A stretch of 64,000 nt of DNA from Tistlia sp040905785 (GTDB lineage Bacteria > Pseudomonadota > Alphaproteobacteria > Kiloniellales > DSM-21159), in the NCBI RefSeq assembly GCF_040905785.1, contig NZ_JBBDQW010000072.1, positions 1 through 64,000 on the forward strand. The letters are read 5' to 3'. A program made the position numbers and the translations under genes. Shown piece by piece: positions 25,914 to 34,226 of this stretch (its first letter is position 1; every line of letters begins with the position of its first letter). The notes under the pieces are model-generated. The model searched no databases. It saw nothing but the letters and a program-made list of their open reading frames with translations, and had not been told where the DNA came from.

Positions 25914-27356
25914 TCACAGCACCTTGCCCCGGTTCATGATCCCGTGTGGGTCCAGCGCCTGCTTGACCGCGCGCATCAGGTCGAGCTCGACCGGGCTCTT
26001 GAAGCGGGCGTTCTCGGCCAGCTTGAGGCGGCCGATGCCGTGCTCGGCCGAGATCGAGCCGCGGTGGCGGTGGACGATGTCGTGGACCGCGCGGTTCATG
26101 GCGTCCCAGCCGGCCAGGAAGGCCTCGCGTTCGGCCGCGCCGCCGCCCTCGGGCTGGCTGACATTGAAGTGGATGTTGCCGTCGCCGAGGTGGCCGAAGG
26201 GCACCGGGCGGCAGCCTGGCACCAGCTCGCGGCACTTGGCCTCGGCTTCCTTCAGGAAGGCCGGCACCGCCGAGACCGGCACCGAGACATCGTGCTTGAT
26301 CGAGCCGCCCTCGAACTTCTGCGCCTCGGTCAGGTTCTCGCGCAGCTGCCAGAAGGCGCGGCGCTGGGTCTCGCTCTCGGCCAGGGCGGCGTCGAGCACC
26401 GTGCCGTCCTCGTAGGCCGCCGCCAGCGCCTCCTCCAGCGCCTCGCGCAGGCCGCCGTCCTCGCGGCCGCCGAACAGCTCGACCAGCAGGTACCAGGGCT
26501 GCGGCGCCGACAGCGGGTCGCGGCAGCCCTCGATGTGGCGCAGCGCGAACTCCAGGATCAGGCGCGGGATCAGCTCGAAGGAGGTGACGCTCTCGCCCGA
26601 GGCGGCGCGCAGGCGGCCGAGCAGGGCCAGGGCCGCCGCCGGGTCGGGCACGGCGACGAAGGCGGTGACGACCTCGCGGGGCCGGGCGTAGAGCTTGAGC
26701 ACCGCCGCCGTCACGACGCCCAGCGTGCCCTCGGAGCCGACGAAGAGCTGCTTCAGGTCGTAGCCGGTGTTGTCCTTGCGCAGCGCCCGCAGACCGTCCC
26801 AGATTCGCCCGTCGGGCAGCACGACCTCCAGGCCGAGCACCAGGTCGCGCATGTTGCCGTAGCGCAGGACCTGGACGCCGCCGGCGTTGCTGGCGATGTT
26901 GCCGCCGATCCGGCAGGAGCCCTCGGCGCCCAGGCTGAGGGGGAACAGGCGGTCGGCGGCGGCGGCGGCTTCCTGGACCTGCTGCAGGATGACGCCGGCC
27001 TCGACCGTGATCGTGAAGTTGTCCGCATCGAGCTCGCGAATCCGGGTCATGCGCTCCAGCGACAGCACGATCTCGTCGCCCTCCTCGAAGGGGATCGAGC
27101 CGCCGACCAGGGAGGTGTTGCCGCCCTGGGGCACGACGCCGACGCCGGCCGCGGCGCAGAGCTTCACGACCTCGGCGACCTCGGCCGTGCTGGCCGGGCG
27201 CACGACGAAGGCGGCCCGGCCGACGAAGCGGCCGCGCTCCTCGGCGAGGTAACGCGCCATGTCCGCCGGCGCGGCGACCACCCCCTCCTCGCCGACGGCG
27301 TCGAGGATCTGGTCGTGCAGGTTCTCGAAGGGCTCGGTGATCGCGGGCTTGGTCAT
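25914..27356 (-). CDS. FAD-binding oxidoreductase, GlcD/D-lactate dehydrogenase type
   Basis: A 480-residue flavoenzyme of the VAO/PCMH family that oxidises a 2-hydroxy acid (glycolate, D-lactate or D-2-hydroxyglutarate). The FAD_binding_4 domain (about 45-185) includes VVPQGGNTSLVGGS and LGAEGSCRIGGNIASNAGG. The C-terminal FAD-oxidase domain (about 230-478) has FGHLGDGNIHFNV and SISAEHGIGRLK. No iron-sulphur partner gene is adjacent, which favours the single-subunit cytosolic D-lactate or 2-hydroxyglutarate type. It is divergent from the sigma-54 activator gene. Confidence 0.92.
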   Translation of the reverse strand: MTKPAITEPFENLHDQILDAVGEEGVVAAPADMARYLAEERGRFVGRAAFVVRPASTAEVAEVVKLCAAAGVGVVPQGGNTSLVGGSIPFEEGDEIVLSLERMTRIRELDADNFTITVEAGVILQQVQEAAAAADRLFPLSLGAEGSCRIGGNIASNAGGVQVLRYGNMRDLVLGLEVVLPDGRIWDGLRALRKDNTGYDLKQLFVGSEGTLGVVTAAVLKLYARPREVVTAFVAVPDPAAALALLGRLRAASGESVTSFELIPRLILEFALRHIEGCRDPLSAPQPWYLLVELFGGREDGGLREALEEALAAAYEDGTVLDAALAESETQRRAFWQLRENLTEAQKFEGGSIKHDVSVPVSAVPAFLKEAEAKCRELVPGCRPVPFGHLGDGNIHFNVSQPEGGGAAEREAFLAGWDAMNRAVHDIVHRHRGSISAEHGIGRLKLAENARFKSPVELDLMRAVKQALDPHGIMNRGKVL

Positions 27357-27712
27357 GGGGCGAGCTTACGGCGGGCGCTTCCGCCCTGTCGATGGCCGAC
27401 GCCCGGCCGGAGACGGCAGCTACCGGAAGTGGCGCCGCGCCGCCCCCTGCAGGCTACTTTTTGGCGCGCCGCGCGCGCCGGGAGGTGCTAGAATTTCCTA
27501 CACTGAGTGGTGTCACGACTTTCATCGCCGCACCGGCGACGCGAGATTTCGTCCTGAGGCTGGGCTTCGGTCCGGCGGGTCGCCTGCGCCCTTGGGAAGG
27601 CGCCGCCCTGCAATTGGGGGATTGAACGAGGTTTTGGAGGCGCCGAGAGGGGCACCTCTTACTCCGGCCGCACCGAACGTTGGACCAGGCTGGTGGCAGG
27701 GGGAGTGCAGGC
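27357..27712. other. 356-bp divergent intergenic region
   Basis: This gap separates the FAD oxidoreductase and sigma-54 activator genes. A 77-codon frame at 27392-27625 lacks a ribosome binding site and resembles no protein I know. TAGAAT near 27487 could be a -10 element but has no well-spaced -35. TGGCAG...GTGCA at 27694-27709 has GG-N10-GC spacing and could be a sigma-54 site for the activator itself, though it overlaps its likely Shine-Dalgarno sequence. Confidence 0.3.
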
Positions 27713-28813
27713 TTGTCAGAGATGTCACTCTTTCGCGATCTGGGCATTGTCGGGGCGTCGCCCTCCTTCCGCCGGATCCTCGCCTTCGTCGCCCGCTACG
27801 CCGTCTGCGACGTTCCGGTCCTGATCTATGGGGAGACCGGGACCGGCAAGGAGTTGGTCGCGCGCGCCCTGCACTATCTCAGCGGGCGGCGGGAGCGGCC
27901 CTTCGTGCCGGTCAACTGCGGCGCCCTGCCGGACTCCCTGCTTGAGAACGAGCTGTTCGGCCACAGCCGCGGTGCCTACACCGACGCAAGGGCGCAGCAG
28001 AAGGGGATGGTGGCGCTCGCAGAGGGCGGCACCCTGTTGCTCGACGAGGTCGACGCGCTGAGCTGCCGGGCCCAGGTCGCGCTGCTGCGCTTCCTGCAGG
28101 ACCGGCGCTACCGCCCGCTCGGCGCCGAGGCGACGGTCCAGGCCGACGTGCGCATCGTCGCCGCCAGCAACGCCGACCTGCGCTGTCTGGTCGAGGCCGG
28201 CACCTTCCGACAGGACCTGCTGTTCCGCCTGGACGTGGCGCCGGTCGAGGTGCCGCCGCTGCGGGCGCGCGAGGACGACGTCCTGCTGCTCGCCGAACAC
28301 TTCCTCCTCCGTTTCGCCCGGCAGTACGGCCGCCTGCCGGCGCGGCTCGGGCCGGACCTGCGCCGGACGCTGCTGGCCCATTCCTGGCCCGGCAACGTCC
28401 GCGAGCTGGAGAACGTCATGCACCGCGCCGCCATCCTGGCCGAGGAGGGGCGGCTCGACGCCCTCCCGCTCGGCGTGCTGGCAGGGATCGGTCGGGCGGC
28501 GCCGCTGGCCGTCGCCGACGGTCGCGGGGCGGGAGGTGCCGAGGAGGTCGGGCCGGAGGCGGCCGCGCCGTCCTCCGACGAAGGCGACTACGACGGCGGC
28601 CTGAAGCGGGCCAAGGCGCGCTGCCTCCGGGAGTTCGAGCGGCGCTATCTGGAGTGGCTGTTGTGCCGGACCCGCGGCAATGTCTCCGCCGCGGCGCGCA
28701 CCGCCGGCACCGAGCGGCGCCATCTGGGGCGCATGATCAAGCGCGCCGGCCTGTCGCCCGAGATGTTCCGCCTGTCCGAGGAGCCGGCATGGGAGGGCGA
28801 CCGCCACGGCTGA
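27713..28813 (+). CDS. Sigma-54 interacting transcriptional activator (AAA+ plus Fis HTH)
   Basis: A 366-residue enhancer-binding protein without an N-terminal sensory domain. The AAA+ domain starts at once (about 12-250): Walker A GETGTGKE (40-47), the sigma-54 contact loop GAYTDA (87-92) in place of GAFTGA, Walker B GGTLLLDEVD, arginine-finger region and WPGNVRELENVM. A Fis-type helix-turn-helix ends the protein (about 320-355; GNVSAAARTAGTERRHLGRMI). The TTG start at 27713 has GGGGGAG seven bases upstream; ATG at 27722 and TTG at 27680 are alternatives. It converges with the eCIS cargo gene with 21 bases between. It is the natural candidate to activate the sigma-54 promoter at 61507-61522. 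Confidence 0.88.
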   Translation: MSEMSLFRDLGIVGASPSFRRILAFVARYAVCDVPVLIYGETGTGKELVARALHYLSGRRERPFVPVNCGALPDSLLENELFGHSRGAYTDARAQQKGMVALAEGGTLLLDEVDALSCRAQVALLRFLQDRRYRPLGAEATVQADVRIVAASNADLRCLVEAGTFRQDLLFRLDVAPVEVPPLRAREDDVLLLAEHFLLRFARQYGRLPARLGPDLRRTLLAHSWPGNVRELENVMHRAAILAEEGRLDALPLGVLAGIGRAAPLAVADGRGAGGAEEVGPEAAAPSSDEGDYDGGLKRAKARCLREFERRYLEWLLCRTRGNVSAAARTAGTERRHLGRMIKRAGLSPEMFRLSEEPAWEGDRHG

Positions 28814-28834
28814 TCCGGCCTGCGCGACGGCCCT

Positions 28835-30913
28835 TCACTTCATCTTCGGCGCGTTGAGCGCGGTGCCCAGAGGCACGCGGCCGAGCCGCTCCAGCTGCAG
28901 CAGGGTGCCCAGCTCGATCGGCACCTCCTTGCCCGGCGGGCCGACCAGCACGGCCACCTTGTAGCTGTAGGCGCCCCGGCTCTCGATCGCCTGGCCCGAC
29001 AGCTGGTTGAAGTCGGCATCCTCCAGCATGAACTTTTCCGGCGCCCTCGACGCGAAGGCGTCGCGGTGGCCGACCTGAACGGTCGGGCCCTCCTCGCTGC
29101 CCGCGTAGCGGCCGGTCAGCGTCTCGCCGGCCTTGGTCTCGAAGCTGGTGGTGCGCCAGTCGCGGGCGGTTCCTCCGCCGGGGGCCGAGACCTCCACGGT
29201 CAGGACGTGCAGGGGGTGCGCGGGATCCGAAACCTTTTCGAGCTGCTCGGCGAGCCAGGGCCCGGTGGCGGCGCGCTGGCGCGTCTCGCCGGCCGGCGGC
29301 TGCCAGGCAGGGTCGCTCGAGTAGGCGGCGCCGCCGAGCGGGGGTGAGGACCGCGGCAGGGCTTCGACGGCCGGCCTCGACACCGGGTAGGGCAGGACCG
29401 TGTTCTCCGTGGCGCCCATCGGCCCGCGCTCGCCGCCGCCCGGCGGCCTGCGCATCGGCGTGGAGGGCGGCCGGAGAGTCGGTATCGCGGCCGGTTCCGG
29501 CGACGACGCGTCCGGCCTCGGCATCGGCACGGTTTGGGGGGCCGGCGCGACGGTGCCGCCCGGCCCGGGCGCGGTCGTTCGCGCTGGTCCGGCATAGCGC
29601 CAGGCGCCGACCGGATTGACCGGTCCGACGACCTCGGGCGTATAGGTGTTCCGCAGGGCCGTGGCCTGGGCGAGGTTGCCCGCCGTGTTGGAGAGCCCCG
29701 CCCCGAAGGCGGCGGCGGCGGCGATCTTCCGGGGGTCGTCGGTGAAGAGGCTGGCGACCTGGGCGCCGACGGCGCCCAGGAAGGATCCGGTGACGTGGCC
29801 GAGGCCCGAGGTCCAGGCCGCGTCGAAGGCGTCCCGTGCCCGACGCTCCTCGGCGTAGCGGCTGCTCCTGCCGGTCTGCTCCTGGGTCTGGTACTGGGCG
29901 CCCTGATAGAGGCCGCGCGCTTCTCGCCAATGGGTGTCGTACTTCAGCAGGGCCGTCCTGACGCAGGTGCGGTAGGTCTCCGGCCTGGTGTGCCAGCTCG
30001 GCAGGTCGCAGCCGAAATGCCGGACGATGTGCAACAGGCCGCCCTGGCCCAGCAGCTCCAGGATAACGCTTTTGGCGTAGCGGTGCTCCTCGAGCCGCCG
30101 CGCCAGCAGCAAGGCGTTGTCGTGCCGGGTCTCCTCCTGGTGAGCCAGACGGGCTTCCTCCAGCTTCCGCTCTTCCTGCCGCCCAGCCTCGAGCGCGCTG
30201 TGGTACGGATCGGTTTCGGGCTCCCAGCAGGGCCCCCCGCCGCAGAGGAACCGAGGGTCCGACAACAGCGGCAGGCCGGGCTGCGGCGGCCCCGAAAGAG
30301 CGGGCGCCTCCTCCTCTTCCTCCTCGAGGTCGGGGTCCGGTGCGCGCTGGATCGCCTGGGCGCCGCCGGCCTGCTGCACGACGTGCGCCAGCTCGTGCGC
30401 CAGAAGCCGGCGACCCTCGCCGCTCGCGGGCGAATACCGTCCGTCGGCGAAGGCGATGTGGCTGCCGACCGTATAGGCGCGGGCCGAGAGGTCCCTGACG
30501 GCCTGTGACGCGCGTCCGTCGGCATGCACCCGCACGCCGCGGAAGTCCTGCCCGAAGCGCTGCTCGAAGTAGGCGCGCGTCGCCGGGTCGTGCGGCGGCC
30601 CGCGGGTGCGGAGCGCCGCGAGCGCGCCGGCCGTCGCCGGCGCGCCGGCAGCCCATCCCCCGCCAGGCGCGGCGGGCGCCGACTCGAACAGGGCCTCGTC
30701 GGAGAGGCTCGTCGCCCTGCGGGCAACCTCCTCGGCCTGCCGCTCCGCCGGGGCGTCGCGCGCCGCACCCGGCTCCGTCATCAGCCGGATCATCGCCTGG
30801 TTGCCGACCCCCGGCGGTGGCGGGCGGTGCGGCGGGGCGCCGGGGACAGGCGCCGAGGCGGTCTTGCGGAGGTCGGGCTTCGGCAGGGGCGTCTGGCGCC
30901 GGGACGGGGACAT
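28835..30913 (-). CDS. eCIS cargo candidate: DUF4157 (eCIS core) leader with C-terminal toxin-like domain
   Basis: A 692-residue protein, last gene of the injection-system operon. After a Pro-rich N-terminus, a DUF4157/eCIS-core domain lies at about residues 112-188 (FGQDFRGVRVHADGR, ARAYTVGSHIAF, LLAHELAHVVQQAGG) with the zinc-protease-like HELAH motif at 173-177 intact. DUF4157 is the best-known mark of toxins loaded into eCIS particles. An acidic run (EEEEEEAP) and long charged helices follow. A Pro-rich linker (about 470-555) then leads to a compact C-terminal domain (about 560-692) with VQVGHRDAF and ESRGAYSYKV, reminiscent of polymorphic-toxin nuclease tails; this last call is tentative. 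No separate immunity gene is visible. Confidence 0.8.
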   Translation of the reverse strand: MSPSRRQTPLPKPDLRKTASAPVPGAPPHRPPPPGVGNQAMIRLMTEPGAARDAPAERQAEEVARRATSLSDEALFESAPAAPGGGWAAGAPATAGALAALRTRGPPHDPATRAYFEQRFGQDFRGVRVHADGRASQAVRDLSARAYTVGSHIAFADGRYSPASGEGRRLLAHELAHVVQQAGGAQAIQRAPDPDLEEEEEEAPALSGPPQPGLPLLSDPRFLCGGGPCWEPETDPYHSALEAGRQEERKLEEARLAHQEETRHDNALLLARRLEEHRYAKSVILELLGQGGLLHIVRHFGCDLPSWHTRPETYRTCVRTALLKYDTHWREARGLYQGAQYQTQEQTGRSSRYAEERRARDAFDAAWTSGLGHVTGSFLGAVGAQVASLFTDDPRKIAAAAAFGAGLSNTAGNLAQATALRNTYTPEVVGPVNPVGAWRYAGPARTTAPGPGGTVAPAPQTVPMPRPDASSPEPAAIPTLRPPSTPMRRPPGGGERGPMGATENTVLPYPVSRPAVEALPRSSPPLGGAAYSSDPAWQPPAGETRQRAATGPWLAEQLEKVSDPAHPLHVLTVEVSAPGGGTARDWRTTSFETKAGETLTGRYAGSEEGPTVQVGHRDAFASRAPEKFMLEDADFNQLSGQAIESRGAYSYKVAVLVGPPGKEVPIELGTLLQLERLGRVPLGTALNAPKMK

Positions 30914-30926
30914 CGCCGCCTTCGCC

Positions 30927-33900
30927 TCAGGGTCCGGCCGTCGTCGGCCCGCTGGCCTCGATCCAGGCCTGGATCGCGGCCAGATCCGCGGGGCTGGTCT
31001 GTTGCCAGCTCGGCGGCTGCGGCGCGGCGTGCGCGCGCGGGTCGGACGGTGCGGCCTGCGCGGCCGGCAGCAGCGGCAGGAGCGAGGGGCGTTGGGCGAA
31101 GTCGAAGGGATCCTCGATGACGTGGATCCTTTGGTGGTGACTCGGCAGGCAGCGCCCCTCTGCGAGGTAGCGGTCGTACTCGCTGCGGAACATGACCCGG
31201 TTGCCGGAGCTGTCGCGGGCCGGGCCGCCGCCGAGCTCGTCGTAGCGCGGGATCGTTTCGCTCAGCGCCCAGCCGACCAGGGCGCCGCCGATCAGCCCGA
31301 CGACGAAGCCGATGGCAGTGCCGACGCCCGGCACCACCGATCCGGCCACCGCCCCGGCCGCAGCGGCGCCCATGGCGGAGCCGGCCGCCGCCGAGGCGCC
31401 GCCGATGACGAAGGAGCGGCCCATCCGGTAGGAGACCTCGCCCGCCGAATGCTCCCGGTCCTCGGTCAGGATGCTGTAGCCCTCGAAGCCTATGTCGACC
31501 ACGCCGCCGGGCACCGCCCGGGAGGCGCCGCGCATCGCCAGCGAGCGGGCGGCCGAGACCTCCAGCCCCTCGCGCAGCAGGTAGGCGCTGGTGCGAGAGG
31601 CCGCCGCCGTCTCCAGCGAGGAGCTGAGGCCGCTGCGCAGGCCTTCGCGCCCGGCGGCGCCGCCGATGCGCTCCCAGGTCTCCAGGTTCCCGAACCCCTG
31701 TTCGCGGCTGTTCCAGGCCTCCATGCCGCCGCCCATCGCGACGCCGAGGAGACCGCCCCGGCCGCCGTAGGTGCGCATGGCGTGGAGGTCGCCGCGCAGG
31801 CCGCCGCCCTGGCCGACCGAATGCATGTACTCGGGCGAGGCGACGCGCCGGATGTAGTCGTTGGCGCGGGCGCGGGCGCTGTCGTAGTCGGCGCGCGCGC
31901 GAGCCTCGGCCGCCGTCGTCGGGGTCGGCACGTCGGGCGCGACGGTGCGCGCCGCCATGCGCCCGACGCGGTCGACCAGCTGGTAGTGCTCGCGCGTCGT
32001 CAGACGGCCCTGCTCGAGCGCCTGGTCGAGCGCGGCGACGCTGCGGAACTCCTCTCCGGCAGCCGAGCGGACCGGCGTGGCGGCCAGCAGCCCGTCGTAG
32101 ACGCGGGTCAGGTCGGCGCGCTGGTAGTTGCGCCGCGGCGAGGCGCCGCCGCCGGCGGTCGGCTCGCGCGCGAAGGGGTCGCGCAGCAGTGCCTGGTAGG
32201 CCGGCACGTCGGCTGGATCGACGTGCAGGAGGCGGCCGCCTTCGCCGAACATCTCCGACTGGTTGCGCAGGTAGCTGCTGAACTGGTCGAGACGGCTGGC
32301 GGAGCCGGCGCGCGCGGTGCCCGTGCGCCGGCTGGCGCTGAAGCGCTGCGCCGGCGCCGGCGGCGCCTCGGGCCGCAGGCCCGGGTGCAGGCCGCCGAAG
32401 GCGTCGTGGAAGGCCTGGCTCTGCGGTGTGCCGAAGCCGATGTTCGGTCTGACCTGGGCAGCCGCCTCGGCGCTGACGCCGTTCAGCAGGGCGGTGTGCT
32501 GCATGATGCCGATCCGGCCAGACTGTAGCGCGGCGTCCAGGTCGGCGATGGTGCGCAGGCTAGGGCCACCGTCGCCGACGTCGATCGGCCGGTCCTGCAG
32601 GACGCCGTCGTAGATCCGGGTGACGGCGCTGCGCTGATAGTTGGGCAGGTCGGAGGCGCCGCCGCTGCTCGACAGCGGATCGGCGAGGAGGCCGCGGTAG
32701 CCCTCGAAGTCGCTCGCGTCGACGACCAGGGCGGACTGGGCGCGCACCTCGGCCGCGGTCCGCCCCCGCGCCGAGGTCGCCATGAACTGGTCGAAGCCCC
32801 TGTAGCCGGGATCGGCGCCGAGCAGGCGGGCGTGGCCCTCCAGGTAGTTGTGATACTGCTGCGTCAGGCTGCCGCTCTGGGAGGCTGCGGTGCCGGGCAC
32901 GCGCGACTTCACCGAAAGGTCGAACTGGTCGCCGAACAGCAGCTGGAAGTCGGTGCGCGGGTGGCTCGGCGTCCGCACGTTCTGATCGATGACGCCGAAG
33001 CCGTAGAGCGCGTCCGGGCCGGTGCCGAAGTAGGCCTCGGAGATCGCGCCCTGGCGGCCTGCCGGGCTCTGGTTGCCGAAGGCGCGGGTCAGGGCGACGT
33101 CGCGCGGGCTGGCATAGGCGTTGGCACCGGAGATGCCATAGAGCCGCGCCAGCTCGGCGGCGGCGTCCTCGCCGGGGGGCAAGGTGCGCGGGTCGCCGGT
33201 GTCGAAGCGGGAGAAGGCGGTGCCGCTCGGCGGCCGGTCGCTGCCGGGCTGGCCGGGGACGAAGTCCTCCGAGGCGCCGAACTGGACCCGGGCGACCTCG
33301 GCCAGGTAGTCCTCCAGGCGGACCCGTCCGATGCCGTTGCGGGTCAGGTAGGCCTCGAACTGGGCCGTGCTCATGATCGGCTCGCCGCCCAGGTCCTGCG
33401 CCGTGCCGTTGATGAGATCGGGGTTGCTGACCGCGACGATGTCGAGGGCGCCGTTGGCGCCCTGCATCAGGCGGACCAGGGACAGGGTCGCGCCCTGCTC
33501 GATCTCCTCCAGCCAGAGGTGGCCCAGCTCGATGCGGAAGTCGCGCTCCAGGTCGAGCCGGTCGCGCAGGATCAGGTGCGCCTCGTAGTCGAGCTCCACG
33601 AGGCTGTGGTTGGCCAGCCACTGCCGGACCGCGAGCGTGCGCAGCACAAGGTCGTGGTTGCCGAGGCCGACGACGTCCTCGGCATAGGGATCGAAGCTCC
33701 AGCCAGGTTCGGGCGCAGCGGGCCCGTCCTCCCGGCTGACGGCGGCGCGCGGCGCCTGCGCGAGCGGCAGCACCGGCCCGGGCCGCCACAGGTCGTCGGC
33801 CCAGCGCACCGCCTCCTGCTCGGCCGCATCGCCGCCGGTGCTGAGCGGGCGCTCGTCGCGCCGACCGAGGGGGCGCTCCTGGGCGACGTGCAGCTGCTCG

Positions 33901-34226
33901 TCGCCGAGGTCGTCGCGGTCGGCGGCGCCGCCGAGCAGGATGCTGTCGCCGCGGGAGAGCGCGCGGGCGCCGAGGCCGGCGGTCACCCGGTCGGCGGCCG
34001 CGCCGCGGTGCAGCCGGACCCCCGAAAGATCGACGCCCAGGCGGGCCTCGCCCTGCCGTCTCGTCGGAGCGTCGAGCGGCGAGCCGCCGCCTGCCGCCGC
34101 CTGCAGCAGCTGGTTGCCGGGCAGGCCGCCAGTCGAGGGCTCCGGCCGCGCCGTGGCACGCTCCTGCCGTCCCGCCGGTTCGGCCGCCGCGGCCTTGGCC
34201 GCCGGCTCCCGCGCCGGCCGGCTCAC
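30927..34226 (-). CDS. Large eCIS cargo candidate with degenerate DUF4157 leader and internal duplication
   Basis: A 1099-residue protein whose GTG start overlaps the ATPase stop (GTGA). Residues 60-125 resemble the eCIS-core leader (LSGVRLHRGAAADRV, LGARALSRGDSILLGG), but the HExxH motif is reduced to DEQLH. Residues 478-594 and 646-765 are two copies of the same unit (DQF..., GGAS...NYQR...TR.YDG.L, ALDxALxxGR, H..L...V). A Gly/Ala-rich hydrophobic stretch at about 935-990 (GSAMGAAAAGAVAGSVVPG...) is a glycine-zipper-like candidate membrane segment. The C-terminus is Pro-rich and Gln-rich. No catalytic motif is recognised. Position beside the ATPase and the DUF4157 protein argues for cargo; a pore-forming role is one possibility. 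Confidence 0.72.
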   Translation of the reverse strand: MSRPAREPAAKAAAAEPAGRQERATARPEPSTGGLPGNQLLQAAAGGGSPLDAPTRRQGEARLGVDLSGVRLHRGAAADRVTAGLGARALSRGDSILLGGAADRDDLGDEQLHVAQERPLGRRDERPLSTGGDAAEQEAVRWADDLWRPGPVLPLAQAPRAAVSREDGPAAPEPGWSFDPYAEDVVGLGNHDLVLRTLAVRQWLANHSLVELDYEAHLILRDRLDLERDFRIELGHLWLEEIEQGATLSLVRLMQGANGALDIVAVSNPDLINGTAQDLGGEPIMSTAQFEAYLTRNGIGRVRLEDYLAEVARVQFGASEDFVPGQPGSDRPPSGTAFSRFDTGDPRTLPPGEDAAAELARLYGISGANAYASPRDVALTRAFGNQSPAGRQGAISEAYFGTGPDALYGFGVIDQNVRTPSHPRTDFQLLFGDQFDLSVKSRVPGTAASQSGSLTQQYHNYLEGHARLLGADPGYRGFDQFMATSARGRTAAEVRAQSALVVDASDFEGYRGLLADPLSSSGGASDLPNYQRSAVTRIYDGVLQDRPIDVGDGGPSLRTIADLDAALQSGRIGIMQHTALLNGVSAEAAAQVRPNIGFGTPQSQAFHDAFGGLHPGLRPEAPPAPAQRFSASRRTGTARAGSASRLDQFSSYLRNQSEMFGEGGRLLHVDPADVPAYQALLRDPFAREPTAGGGASPRRNYQRADLTRVYDGLLAATPVRSAAGEEFRSVAALDQALEQGRLTTREHYQLVDRVGRMAARTVAPDVPTPTTAAEARARADYDSARARANDYIRRVASPEYMHSVGQGGGLRGDLHAMRTYGGRGGLLGVAMGGGMEAWNSREQGFGNLETWERIGGAAGREGLRSGLSSSLETAAASRTSAYLLREGLEVSAARSLAMRGASRAVPGGVVDIGFEGYSILTEDREHSAGEVSYRMGRSFVIGGASAAAGSAMGAAAAGAVAGSVVPGVGTAIGFVVGLIGGALVGWALSETIPRYDELGGGPARDSSGNRVMFRSEYDRYLAEGRCLPSHHQRIHVIEDPFDFAQRPSLLPLLPAAQAAPSDPRAHAAPQPPSWQQTSPADLAAIQAWIEASGPTTAGP

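Noticed and set aside
27694..27709. TGGCAG...GTGCA as a sigma-54 promoter of the activator gene
   Set aside because: GG-N10-GC spacing is right, but the -12 box is weak and the GGGGGAG inside it is better explained as the Shine-Dalgarno sequence of the TTG start at 27713. Not excluded.
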